64,000 nucleotides of DNA from Rhyzopertha dominica. Lineage: Eukaryota; Arthropoda; Insecta; Coleoptera; Bostrichidae. A program made the position numbers and the translations under genes. Within the stretch, counting starts at the first letter, position 1. The number at the start of each line of letters is the position of its first letter. The notes below the pieces were generated by a model. That model made no database searches. It saw only the letters and a list, made by a program, of their open reading frames with translations, and was not told the origin of the DNA. Shown piece by piece: positions 34,626 through 45,605 of the stretch. The stretch covers positions 56,131,325 through 56,195,324 of the forward strand of contig QCXZ01000064.1 in the NCBI GenBank assembly GCA_025024175.1, in the 5' to 3' direction.

Positions 34626-36035
34626 TATAATATAAATATGTAGTAATTGATAGTTAAAGATTCTTTGAATTAAACTATGTCGTTATAGAAAATACTTTTT
34701 TTGCAACATTTCACATAAAGGAGTGGAGGGCGAAAAGATAACTTCGAAACAGAAAATAGCAAATATCTCCGGTTTGGCTTGACCTATTTAAATAAACAAG
34801 ATTTCATTTATAAAAGCTTATGTCTCTAAAAGCTACAAAGCTATATGATAACAAGTAGTTTGTTTACTTGACTTAAACTGGCTTCGTTTTATCTAGACAA
34901 ATTTTTCAACACGATTTAAGGCTTCCCGCGTCATTTAAAATTATATATAGATTAAACTAACTAAAACCGTACTTTCGAATGATTTTGGTGGTGTACAAAA
35001 ATATCCTAGTTTTAGGATAAAATTTTTAGATAGAAATTAAAGAAGGTTTAATATAGTACCAGTTCCATTTTTTTTACTATTAAATTAGTAAAATAATTGA
35101 CAACCAAGAGTTTATTGTTTGTTTCCCATTAGGTTTCTTGTGTTCTTTAAAGTTACAAGTACCTAACACTTAATATAAACCTGTCAATTTTAAATCAAGA
35201 GACGCTTTATACGTTTATGACTGTTTTAACGCCCAGCCCAATGTTGTACAGATTTTTATTTGTGGTGTAAAATAAAAGATGTAGTTTATACGACACGACA
35301 AGTATGGACGATATGAAAAATCGTATGAGAAATTGAATTAGCAAGTACTTCCATTCAATTGCGGCTATAAAGGTTTGAAATGGGAGATAATTTAAAAATT
35401 TAAGAAATGATTGAAGTATAGTTATGCAATTAACTTGTTTCGCTACACTTCCTATAGTTTCAGCTACTAAAATGTAGCTTCTGCGCACTTTAGCATTAAT
35501 AATTTTCTTTACATTCTGCTTTTAACAGTTACCATTGTTATTTAAAGCCTATTTTAAAATGCATTAAAGTAGTCAGACATAAATATAATAATTTTTGAAG
35601 TACTTAAAGGAAAAATTGTATATTTGGATATAATTTTTAAAAGCCCCTCAGCATTCTCTCAATATACAAACTACTTCTTAACAACTTAAAACCCAAGATT
35701 TCTTATTGCTGACTCTGTATCTATAAGATTATTATGGAAAATACGAGATATTTATTTTTAGATAACTAAGAAAAATCAGCGCCACCTGTGGATTTCTCCT
35801 TTACACCAGTAAAATCCTTTCTATATTTTTTCTTTGATCATACTATTTCACAAACGCTTTCGATAGCATGTGATGGCACCGTATGTTTTGTGTTGTTTTT
35901 TTTTCTTGTAGATGCTCATGTAGTCACACAGCTGAATAAATAGTTATTAGCAAATACCCTTTCGTAAAAGTGTAGTACAAATCAAGACTTATTGACTTGT
36001 TAGGCAAGAAAAGTATGTAACATTTTATAGCGAAT
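34626..36035. other. No gene seen
   Basis: Very AT-rich. A 93-codon minus frame at 35207-35488 has the composition of chance AT-rich sequence. Confidence 0.5.
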
Positions 36036-36560
36036 TCACCGCATTTTCCTTCTTAAGTGGCTGCAGCAGCAATTGACCAGAAGCTGTTGTGGAAACATAA
36101 ATAAACATCTGGGCTATTCCCATAAACTGTTAAGGCGCAAAATGCAAGTACTGTTAACAGTTAATGCCAATTTATTATTTCAGCACTTATTTATCGTAGC
36201 CAGCGCGCCTGCTGTCCACTTATGCACCGAGAACCAATTCAGAATAAATCATGCAGCGTAACTGTTAAATAAATTCTATAGTTTTTGAGCACGGAGCAAC
36301 TAGTGCATAGAAATATGCGGTAAAAAGACTTTCTGGTTTTTCTTTTACGGAAAGCAACCAAGCAGCGAACAACGGAATTTCAACCGTGGAGTTTTTATGC
36401 GCTTACGTTAACCTACATCGTTTTATGCCGTCGTTATTGTCTAAACTTGTTCGTAATTAAGCAGTAAATGATTATATGGTGCGGCTAGAAAGGTAACCAA
36501 TGCACATACGAAAATAATTATGCGTAATCGAGGATGCAATATACTTTTTTTCGCCAGAAA
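36036..36560. promoter_or_regulatory. Candidate conserved regulatory block
   Basis: Moderately GC-richer than its flanks, with no repeat or open frame I can place, and with several homeodomain-type AT words (GTAATTAAG, AATAATTATGCG, TTAATTAATTCG). It lies about 4 kb downstream of the minus-strand first exon at 40376, in what would be its first intron if the gene runs that way. Function is conjecture. Confidence 0.2.
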
Positions 36561-36869
36561 TATCTGTGGTTAATTAATTCGGCAAATTATATGTTTTGGG
36601 AAAACTACGACACTATTATCATTTTCTAGTGCAGACAAAGTTTTAGTATCTAATTTTTTGCTAAGAGACGTAAAAAAATTATACTTGAAAATTTGGCGTA
36701 ATTGTTATCATTAAAACAGTTATTTACTGCTAAAAATTTCTACACTAGCTAGTAACACGATTGTTTAAAAATCACCCAGAAGTTTATTTTCAATTCTAAA
36801 GAATGGCCCTAGGCCCAATTCATTCCTAATATTATTGCAAAATAATGCTTCGTTTGCCCTTATTTAACA

Positions 36870-36985
36870 AATGTCGAAAGGAAAGAGCAGGCAGTTCATG
36901 ATTCGGTTACGCAACGAAAAATATTTAAATTTCTTGTAAATGAGGGTGCGAAACCAAGTGTTATTGTACAAAAACTTCAAGCACA
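36870..36985 (+). pseudogene. Possible mariner N-terminal scrap
   Basis: The plus frame reads KIFKFLVNEGAKPSVIVQKL, which resembles the first helix-turn-helix of mariner-type transposases (IxFLxxEGxKPxEIxxRL). No catalytic block follows legibly. Short, so chance is possible. Confidence 0.3.
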
Positions 36986-38759
36986 ATAATAGAAATCCAA
37001 GTTATCAAATATTTTTGCCAATAAAATAATGTTCATATGCCCTTGTAGTGCCTCAAACACTACAAGTTTAGTGTTGGTAGCATTAACGAAATCATTAATA
37101 CGCAAAACTTTTAGAAAGATAGATGCCCAAATTATTGACGTATTCAAGTCTTTACTAAGAATTTTAGACGATATCAAAATAAATGTGAGGTATTTTCAAA
37201 TTTAATAATAAAGAAACCTGGTTTACCATGATCAAAGACATCAAGCCTAGATTGCCGTCACTAAAAATTCGAAACTGAAAAAACAGAAGGTAATGGCCAA
37301 CGTCTTTTGAGGCAGTGACATGCCCTAAGTCTTGATATACAGCAGGATGATCCATTTCTCTTTATAGCAGAATAACAACCGAGAGGAAAACTCATCATTT
37401 GAGAGCACGTCATTGCCATTAAATAAAAAAATTCTGGTACATTCCTGTTAAAATTTAAACTTACATTCAATCAAAATGTTACGTTCTTTGGAAGTTGTTT
37501 TCTAATATTCATCCATCGCTGCATGGTAAATATTAATTCTCAGTACAACAAGAATTGTTTTTAATTAAGTTTAATGGTAAGTATCGAAGGTGACAATAAA
37601 AAAAATAAAACGCTCGTGTTTTTGGTCGATAAAAACAACGTTGCTTTGGTAGTGACAAGTCGGACATTTAAGAATATGTGCTCAGTACAAAATACAGCCA
37701 TATCAAGATTAGGTTTAATTTATGTCTTAACTGGCTAGAAACTGAAATAAAAAAAACAGCGCTTTACCAGTTCCAAAATAAAACGTCTAATATAAGACTT
37801 TCCTATTGCATGCCAAAACTCGACAAGAATCCAATGTGTTGCAAATAAAAGGTAGGAGAATGTAGGTTGTTTATATTTCATAAGTCTTAAATAGTAAACA
37901 ACCATTTAAGTTGTATTTGTTTGATTTGGACAAATGTTAGTAGGTTTCCTAAGCCATTGTTATGTGTTTCTTTTGCTTTAACAAATTTCATCGCATGGAT
38001 GAAATTTGTATTACGAAATACAATTGAATGTCAACTCTTTGTAGTTTTTAATTGCCGGTGTATGCAATTCTGTAAATTAGCACTAGCCTATTTTTAATAA
38101 AAATAAGTAATTAACAGAAATGTACACCAATATTTGTTACACTGACTCTTATTAATTTTTGCCAACAACTTAATGCGATTTATGAGACAATAAAAGTGGA
38201 TAGTGATATAGAACAATAGATGTTCTATCTCCAACAGTTTGGTTAGAGATGTTAAAGCAATTAACAAAAACCGATTACTTCTTCTGTAGAATGGAAATGA
38301 AAATGCAGAAAAAAAAAGAAAAATTCTTTGAAACTGGAAATACTTATATATTTTGAATTTGCCAGATTGTATGGTTGAACTGGAAAAGCATCATGATCGG
38401 AAATTTTGCGTAGCTAACAAATGTCGTATAGTTGTTTTTTCTTTAATTTAATAATGTGCATGTTAATGTTAATATTACACGATGAATACTATAATTTAAA
38501 CTTCATAGTAAAAATGGGAACATTTAGTATTTGAAAACCAAAATATTTAATATTACTACTCATTATTAATGGTTTTAGGGTACGTAGAAAGATACAAATT
38601 ACTATGTAGGCAAGAAAACAGGACTTACATAGTATATACAAAGATGAGCTTTTAGTTAGTTCTTTTACAAGCTTCCGTAGAAATCAAATTAAATTGGATT
38701 GAATTGAAGCTAGATACATCGGATTTGACTGGTAGTGCCTTTTCATAACGTAAACACCC
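36986..38759. other. No gene seen
   Basis: Short frames on the minus strand (37164-37470) overlap in three frames without recognisable content. Confidence 0.5.
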
Positions 38760-39310
38760 ACTAAGGAAAGATTTTTTGAAATTCTACGTCTAAGGGGTGA
38801 AATAGGGGAGATGCATGGAAGACCGTCATTTTAGAAGTTAGAAGCATGAACCTTAATTTTTAGGCTTTTTTAAGTTTAGTTATTTAAGAAATAATTACCA
38901 TGAATTACGTATTTAGGTTATTGATTAGAAACTAACATACATCTATTTAACAGTTTAAGAAATCTCACCCCTAAAACCGTCAAAAGGGAATAAAAATTGT
39001 ATCTGATTTTCAAAGTAATAATAATAAGTACCTAGACATGAAATTTTATATCCAGGCGTTTGGGGATAGTAACACATATATGAACTGTTTCAGTGTTTTT
39101 GGAAATAAGAGTATTTACTTTTCATTGTTTTCGAAGTAATATTTGAACATTTAGAGTTTGAGTTAAAAGTTAATATATACAGAACATGTGGTTAGAAATT
39201 ACACCTCTGTTTGATATCTAGCATTTGTGCCAAAATATTTTTATTTCGGTATTTAACAATTAGCATAAAATGATCTTCTACGCGCACAAAGCAGCGTATG
39301 TAAATAAAAC
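38760..39310 (+). repeat. Dispersed repeat, copy B
   Basis: A more diverged copy of the repeat at 34336-34625, in the same orientation, sharing TTCAAAGTAATAATAATAAG and the ATATCCAGGCGTTTGG segment and ending near GCGCACAAAGCAGCG. It contains additional sequence between blocks, probably later insertion. Confidence 0.45.
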
Positions 39311-40375
39311 GTATAAAAACTGAAATTATTAAATTAAAATACTTTTTTGACCTGTATTTTAATATAAAAGAAAATGTATTACCTACTTTAAAAAGTATAC
39401 ATAATTATGAAATACTGACAAAATTAACATCGACTTTAATCAGAATAAGTGCTAGGTATAGACAACTGTTACGACAAATAATTAATTTTTGTTGCCGTGC
39501 TTAGGATATATTAGAATTAGAATTCTCAACAATCCATTTTTAGACTATTATGCGATACCCGCCTTATAAGCACAAGTACATTATGAAATTAAATGATACA
39601 GCATTTGATACCGCTCAAAATTGTTAAGTACCACTTTTCTTTAAAACAACAAATGTTTTTAAAAGACCACTTGGAAAATTAGTAATAATAGCGCGACGGT
39701 ACCTCACCATTAATTTTTCAGTTCCCTATTTTGTGTCATAAAACCACGGGCTATCATGGCAGTAACCAAGATTAGAAAAAATATATGAATTTTATAAACA
39801 GTGTTTTTAAAATACGTCTTACATTGAGATTGTCATGGTGTTTCTACGGAAATTAACGGAAAAAGTTGATCTGAAGATTGGCAATTGAAACTTTTATAAT
39901 GAATATGCAGTAATGTGCATGCCAACAATCTGCATACAATTCTTTTCTGCAGTATCAAAAACTAACATCTAAATGTTTCACTTTAGAGTATATGTAAAAA
40001 AATTATATTTTCAGATATTTACTAAGCCAGATAAAGTAGGTTGTCGATTAACGTGAAAATAAGGTAACTAATTTACTTAGGTACTTTCTATTTTTACAAT
40101 AATAGAATTTTTCTATACGTTATAATACTAAAACATTTTTTTCTAAAATTACAAAAAAATCATTGTAAGAAAACTGTTCCACAAAAAATGTAATTTTATT
40201 TTTTCTCAAAGAAAAATAAATAATGTTTTCGTCAACAAACTTAAAAACAAATGTTCGTTAGATAGACACACGGTTAATAAAAATAAAGGGATATTTTAGT
40301 CATTTTTACTAAAAAAAATAAATTATTATCTAAACTCCACAAAAAAATATAATATGTAACTACAGTGCATCTCAC
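39311..40375. other. No gene seen; probable first-intron sequence
   Basis: Very AT-rich, with long A and T runs. If the exon at 40376 is real, this is the start of its first intron, read on the minus strand. Confidence 0.45.
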
Positions 40376-40528
40376 CTCTTTTTGCTGTAGCCGACTTTGT
40401 CAAGTTCAATGTGTCTGTATGCAGCGTAGGTGGCCATGGTCACTGACAGCGAACCGTACGTTAATAAAACAGCGAAATCGAGAGAGCACCGGCTCGCACC
40501 AACCGTCCAACCCTGTCAACAGCTGACT
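40376..40528 (-). CDS. First exon of an unidentified host gene (5' UTR + 62 coding bases)
   Basis: On the minus strand a 91-base leader (40528-40438) ends in CAGTGACC before ATGG, a good insect start context. The coding part (40437-40376) reads MATYAAYRHIELDKVG and four to five more residues, and stops at a phase-2 splice donor, AAGAG|GTGAGA. Codons use G/C at many third positions, unlike the surrounding AT-rich DNA. A TATA box and initiator stand at the right distances upstream. The rest of the gene would lie to the left (below 40374) behind a long intron; I could not find the next exon in this window. I do not recognise the N-terminus. This is the best evidence of a real host gene here. Confidence 0.6.
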
Positions 40529-40560
40529 GGAAATCCTCCTGTTCCGCAGGCGCTCTTATA
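40525..40560 (-). promoter_or_regulatory. Core promoter: TATA box and initiator
   Basis: On the minus strand CTATAAGAG has its TATAAG at 40560-40555; 32 bases further, CCAGTC puts an A at 40528 in an arthropod initiator context (YCAKTY). Spacing is that of a TATA/Inr promoter. Surrounding DNA (40440-40640) is the most GC-rich non-transposon patch in the window. No matching downstream promoter element was found. Confidence 0.6.
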
Positions 40561-40640
40561 GCTTCGGCCCAGACGTGGTGCACTGGGCCATGTCGTACAA
40601 ACGTTTTATGGGCGCTTTAAAGTTGGGCCTTTATGACTCA

Positions 40641-41339
40641 ATAATCAGGAAGTGAGCACGATTTTTGAGCGTATGTTTTCTGTCGGTGGTGTTCCTCTTG
40701 CCGCTTCAAAGAATGCCCGCTTCTGTGTTAGGTTTGTATTACGATCTAAAACTAGGAAATATATTTGGGTGTAGTGTAACAACAGGAAATAAAGGGTGGA
40801 CCAAATCGACTGTTAAATTTAAACTAGGAACAAATTTATGATTTCTTTACTTTTTATAATATAACTATTATATACACTATTGAGCACTAAAAAATTCACC
40901 GACATCTCGAATAGTTTTTTATAGGGTATCTCGGCTATTATTACAGCTAGAGGGATTCGCGACCCTGTTCTACTTTTTTGAGATAAATGAGCAGGATAAA
41001 ACAGATTTTGATTACCCACCCACTTTAGTTTTTGAGTTACCTATAGCCGAAACTTCAAAATTTCGAATTTCCGAAGGGTTCAGTAGGGCCCGGGGTTTCT
41101 ATAATTAATTCATTTTAAAATATGGTTTCTTGTAGATTTTTCTTACGTAAATTCAAATGACGTAATTTGTATTCTGATATTGCAAAAACCTTTTTGAGAT
41201 ATAGACCAAACGCGTTTTTTTAAATAGAAACCATAGTTGACTATGACTCCACCAAAAAGAATGTTTTTGTGCTTTTAAAAAATATATAAATTTATATTTA
41301 CTTTTTATATTTTGGGGCTATTCGACCTTTATTATTTAA
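40641..41339. other. Upstream flank of the minus-strand promoter; no gene seen
   Basis: Mixed composition, with a GC-richer part near the promoter and AT-rich sequence beyond. No frame or repeat recognised. Confidence 0.45.
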
Positions 41340-41354
41340 TTAAGAATAATCTTT

Positions 41355-41400
41355 TCTCCAACGTCAAGCTTTCGATCTTTAATTTAGATCTTCATCAGGA
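41355..41400 (-). ncRNA. Hammerhead-ribozyme-like motif
   Basis: On the minus strand: CTGATGA (41398-41392), one A, stem GATCT/AGATC (41390-41386 with 41378-41374) around a 7-base loop, GAAA (41373-41370), then GCTTGACGTT. It has the CUGAUGA...GAAA core with the same single extra A as the motif at 13864. Stem I cannot be formed with confidence; the mariner inserted 14 bases upstream of it. Probably a decayed PLE ribozyme. Confidence 0.4.
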
Positions 41401-41480
41401 CAACTACAATATACGAGGCATGTTTTTTAAGTAAGTACCGTTTTGCGATTCCGCCGCCGCAGCGCTACGGTCGGCGTTCC

Positions 41481-41490
41481 GCGCATGCGC
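41481..41490. promoter_or_regulatory. NRF-1/Ewg-type palindrome in mariner 5' UTR
   Basis: GCGCATGCGC sits in a CG-rich patch (41448-41495) between the TIR and the transposase start. This is the consensus core bound by NRF-1 and its insect relative Erect wing. A promoter role for the transposase is inference from the motif and its position. Confidence 0.3.
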
Positions 41491-41572
41491 GCTGGTTACC
41501 TACATCTCTTGTCTACGCACTGACGCCATTACAGTTTGATTCTTCATTGTATAAGTTGTTTACTGAGTGTTT

Positions 41573-42638
41573 AAGATGCCTCCGACAATCGTGAGTCCCG
41601 CCGATTGTGAAGTACGGGCTGTTATACGATTTGTTAGTGCTAAAGGCGTAAAACCGATCGATATTCATCGTGAGATCTGTGAAGTTTACCAACAAAACAT
41701 TATGAGTGATGGAATGGTAAGAAAATGGGTGAGAGCATTTAAAGATGGCCGCACAAATGTGCATGATGAAGAACGGAGTGGGCGTCCTTCGGTCGTTAAT
41801 GAAGATTTGGTGCAGAAAGTGAACGAAAAGGTGAGAAAAAACAGACGCTTTACAATTTCATCATTGTGCGACTGCTTTCCTCAATATTCTCGTAGTGTTT
41901 TGTATCGCATTGTGACCGAGAACTTGAATTACCGGAAATTGTGTTCACGTTGGGTTCCGAAAATGTTGACGGATTTGCACAAAACCCAACGTTTAGGCAG
42001 TGCATTGACTTTCCTTGAGCGGTACCACAATCAAGGTGAAGATTTTTTAGACCAAATTGTTACTGGTGACGAAACATGGGTGGCCACCAGAATCGAAACA
42101 ACAATCCATGGAATGGCGACATTCATCATCACCCAAAAAAGTGAAGTTTAAGCAAACAATTTCTGCCCGGAAAATCATGTGCACAGTTTTTTGGGACAGA
42201 AAAGGAGTATTGCTAGTGGAGTTTCTGCCTCGTAATGAGACAATCAATGCAGCGTCTTATTGTAAGACATTGAACAATCTGCGTCGTGCAATTCAGAACA
42301 AAAGACGTGGCAAGTTGAGTAAGGGTATCGTTTTGCTGCATGACAATGCCCGTCCACATGTGGCTAATCGGACCAAAGATCTCATCAAATCTTTTAAATG
42401 GGAAACTCTAGATCATCCTCCATACAGCCCTGATCTGGCGCCCAGCGACTACCATTTGTTCCTGCACTTGAAGAAACACCTGGGTGGTCAGCGTCTTCAA
42501 GACGATAACGAAGTCGAAACATTTGTGATACAGTGGTTAACAAGTCAGGCGGCAGAATTTTATGAGGAGGGTATTCAAAAACTGGTGCCACGTTATGACA
42601 AGTGCCTCAATCTTCACGGAAATTATGTAGAAAAGTAG
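41573..42638 (+). pseudogene. mariner transposase, one frameshift
   Basis: A DD34D cut-and-paste transposase of about 350 residues. Frame 1 (from MPPTIVSPADCE at 41573; an ATG six bases upstream is less likely) carries the paired helix-turn-helix DNA-binding half, including VRKWVRAFKDGR, the EERSGRPSVV linker, YRKLCSRWVPKML and the TGDETW block with the first Asp. Near 42083 a few bases are lost right after TWVA and the frame shifts to the one running to 42638: KQQSMEWRH, VFWDRKGVLLVEF, LLHDNARPH with the second Asp, HPPYSPDLAPSDYHLF with the third, and a normal tail ending GNYVEK. All three aspartates are present. As written it makes only a truncated, catalytically incomplete protein. It is the best preserved transposase here. 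Confidence 0.9.
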
Positions 42639-43039
42639 ATTAAGGTACAAGCTTTCATGTAAGATAACATTATTGCGATATCTTTGCACGTCTTTTTTTA
42701 ATTCCAAAACGGTACTTACTTAAAAAACATGCCTCGTAATACAAGACAAAGTTACCTACTATAATTAATTACGATGGTGTTACTTACAGGAAATTTGATG
42801 TTATACAGTGATAGTTATTTTAACATTATTCTTCTATTATTATGGAAAATTGTATACAAAATTGTATTATAAGACGTAGTGTCAAATTCAAATACAAATT
42901 TCAAAACCGCCAACCAGTACTACCACTCTGACAATATGGCCAACTGTTAATTTTAAATGGTCACTAAAACAAAATTTGTTATAAAAAAATTTATAAAAAA
43001 TTTCGCTTTTAACTTTGTATTACTTTTAAATAAACAAGC

Positions 43040-43735
43040 AACTATAAATTTTAAAAGATATTTTCTATTTATGCAAAATCTGTGATAACAAGTATGTATA
43101 TATATTACTTAAATTTTGAGTGTCCGATTTTTTATTTATAATTTTGCTCAATTTCCAAAATATTTACATTGTCCCAACAGATAGAATTCTTGTTATCTAT
43201 AATATGTGTTGTTAGAGCACACCTGTCTCTTTTATTATTAACATCACTCTTGTGTAGAGATATTGTTTTTCAACCATTGGGATGTTTACTCTACATACGT
43301 GTTATCACAAGTTTCCCATTTTAATGAATAAACAACATTTGACATAATTTTTTTTATTTTTGCATTTAGTTTACTAAATTAATTATCTTCTTTTAACCTT
43401 TTTAACGGCAATTTTAATATTTTCTGTATAAAAACTTCTTATTAATTTTGTTGTAAGTCCTGTTATATTAGGAAGAGACCCAAATTTCTGTAATTCATTC
43501 ATTCTTAAATCTTGGTCTGTTATTCTCACCACTGTTGATCTCGTTTGTTTTCAAGACTGCAAAGGGAAGTTCATCTTATTCTTCCCAAACTGAATGTTTC
43601 TCAAAACCAATTTCTTGCTTAACGTCGATTTCCGAGGCTTTTGTAATTTGTTCGGCACAATCTTATTAATCAATCTAATCGCTAATTTAACTCGCGATCT
43701 TTGGTGAAACATTTTGAATAAATAAACTAAAAGCA
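43040..43735 (-). pseudogene. PLE post-RT and GIY-YIG relic
   Basis: From high to low coordinates the minus strand reads FHQRSRVKLAI, a basic connector with stops, SLPNITGLTTKLIRSF and TENIKIAVKKVK (PLE segment before the nuclease), then, after loss of frame, NVVYSLKWETCDNTYV near 43340-43300 and TSQWLKN (GIY-YIG; the Gly of YVG is now Glu), and RCALTTHIIDNKNSI with DNVNILEIEQNYK near 43220-43130, the usual PLE nuclease tail. Several stops. The polymerase part is absent, so this copy was 5'-truncated. Confidence 0.65.
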
Positions 43736-43756
43736 CTTGGTCGTTTCATAGTATTT

Positions 43757-43818
43757 AATAATTACTTATACTATGAGGAAGAATCGAAAGGTTCGAAACA
43801 TACCTGTAAGTAATTATG
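43757..43818 (+). ncRNA. Three-stem fold, hammerhead-like, GAAA tetraloop
   Basis: Bases TAATTACTTA (about 43759-43768) pair perfectly with TAAGTAATTA (about 43806-43815). Enclosed are TGAGGA (43774-43779), one A, the stem GAATC/GGTTC capped by a GAAA tetraloop (43781-43794), then GAAAC (43795-43799) and ATACCTG. The layout matches a type-I hammerhead with stem I present, but the core reads CTATGAGGA, two bases longer than CUGANGA. It lies just beyond the 5' limit of the PLE relic, on the opposite strand, and may be an inverted PLE terminal fragment. Confidence 0.4.
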
Positions 43819-44954
43819 AAATAATGTGAGACAATTTTAGTTTACTTGAAGGCAATTTAGGAACTGTCTTGCCTGCCATCATATTTAACTGGCCGTCCAA
43901 GTTTTTAATTTTCTGTATAATCTAGGGATAGCTGTATAATTCGTGTTCTTATCTATCAGGAGAATCTTTCATTTCTCATAACTATCCATATTCGTTGCTA
44001 TTAGACAAGTTAATCTCTGTTTTCTTAATTTTCCTACGTGGCACTTTTCATTTTTGAAAGTGAGAGTTTGCCACTAATATTTAACCTGAATTTTCTATTA
44101 TTATGGAATTAGTTGATACTTTACTGGTCGCAACCACTACAGCTACATTTCACTGAATTTTGGACGGTCGGTTAGCACTTTCCTCACAGAAATAGCTAAG
44201 ACATTATAATGGGCAGGTATTTTTTGTAAAGTAGAAACCGACAAATTTTCGGAGGCTTTTTAGAACAGTATAATTGTTTTACTTGTTGTGCAGTAAAATG
44301 CACATTAACCTACATTTTTACAGACAGCCGACCAAGACTTAATGCAAATTTCACTAAAAATTCGCGTGCTCATGCTCAACGGTTACAGTCTTTTACTTTT
44401 ATGGAGATTATGGCAAGTTTGTACGCGGTTTGTCACTGTGGGAAGTGAATGGCATTTTAAGAACATACACGAGAAGGAAAAACCGTCGATTGTTTGCTAA
44501 TTTGCTTCCTAAAGCAGGCATAATATGAATTGTAGCACTGACATTTCCATATATATCTCTCAATAATAACTGACACTCAGTTTCTAATGATAAACATGTT
44601 TAAGCTATGTGTTTTATGTGCAAACAGTTCTAGTGAGCTACGCATCAGTAGTAAAAGTATATTACATAATTATTTATGGTTTTACTGATATAAAATAGCA
44701 CAAAATTCTATAAAAACGAAATGCTTTCTTTTCCTTCTGGTGAAGAAAGTGAAATAATTTGAGTTTTGAGTTTATTTACGTGTCGTTGCCGTTAAGTACC
44801 AATTCGTCCTTAGTGTAGGTACTCGTCTCGAATATAGTATAATGTTCATTGCAACTATAATTCCGCTTATAATTAACTTATTTCTTTAATTATGTATTTA
44901 CAAGGATGTACAGCAAGCCAAAATGCAGTAGCATACAAAAGAAGGTAACGAAAA
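43819..44954. other. No gene seen
   Basis: AT-rich sequence with only short frames and no recognised repeat. Confidence 0.5.
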
Positions 44955-45605
44955 CAGTAGCGGACTAAACCACTTGTTACTTAATAACTTCGTCGTAAAT
45001 GTTCCTACGGCTGAATCTATATCACTGTCAAGCGCAACTATTGAGCAATGTTAAACGTTTTTGAGAATTTATCCATTGCTGAAGACTTGTCCGAAAATTC
45101 TTGGGTAAATTATCTATACACTTAAACATCGACATGCGACAACATGGCGCTTAAACTATTTGTATTACACTTTGCAAATACACTATCACTTTGAGACTAC
45201 TACGAAAAATACGTCGGGAAATCGCCAAATCGCCAGCAAACGATTCATACTGTGCTGTGCTGCCCGACTGCCACACGTGCCACTGAAATCAATCATACCC
45301 TCAGAAGATTACAACATTCCGCGCCATAGCTAGCAACGTTAGCACAGCAGTGTCACCACATGTATTTTTTTAATTTCACACACAATAACCTGCAAAACTG
45401 ATTAATTGTTTGACAGAAATAGTGTCGCCAATGTGTCTGTTTAAATAAAAGGGTCATTTGTAGGTTTTCCTATAAACATTATTACTATTTAAAGGTAATA
45501 ATAAATATTTTAACTTAGTTATTAAATTCCTTAAGTTGAAAATTTCCCACCCCTGCAAGTGGGGCTCGGGGTGGACCGCCTCTGTCGCCTCCTAGTCCGC
45601 CAGTG
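44955..45605. mobile_element. Possible MITE (CAGTAGCGGACTA ends)
   Basis: CAGTAGCGGACTA at 44955-44967 is near-complementary to TAGTCCGCCAGTG at 45593-45605 (two mismatches of 13). The right end continues into a GC-rich block (45550-45590), typical of such termini. No coding content. Flanking A-rich bases do not show a clear duplication. Assignment rests on the ends only. Confidence 0.4.

Larger units (their letters stand above)
41412..42738 (+). mobile_element. mariner (DD34D) transposon, recent
   Basis: 1323 bp (41414-42736) between TA dinucleotides, with 32 bp of perfect inverted repeat starting CGAGGCATGTTTTTTAAG at both ends. Perfect ends and a transposase with one lesion indicate recent arrival relative to every other element in the window. 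It interrupts the 3' part of a PLE. Confidence 0.95.
41340..43735 (-). mobile_element. Penelope-like element relic with nested mariner
   Basis: Reading down the minus strand: a coding relic (43735-43040) with PLE post-RT and GIY-YIG segments, an AT-rich 3' part, a mariner inserted at 41412-42738, and after it a hammerhead-like motif (41355-41400). Order (GIY-YIG, 3' UTR, hammerhead-like fold) is the same as in the PLE at 13153-13974. The left end is not sharply defined. Since the mariner sits inside the PLE, the PLE insertion is older. Confidence 0.7.
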
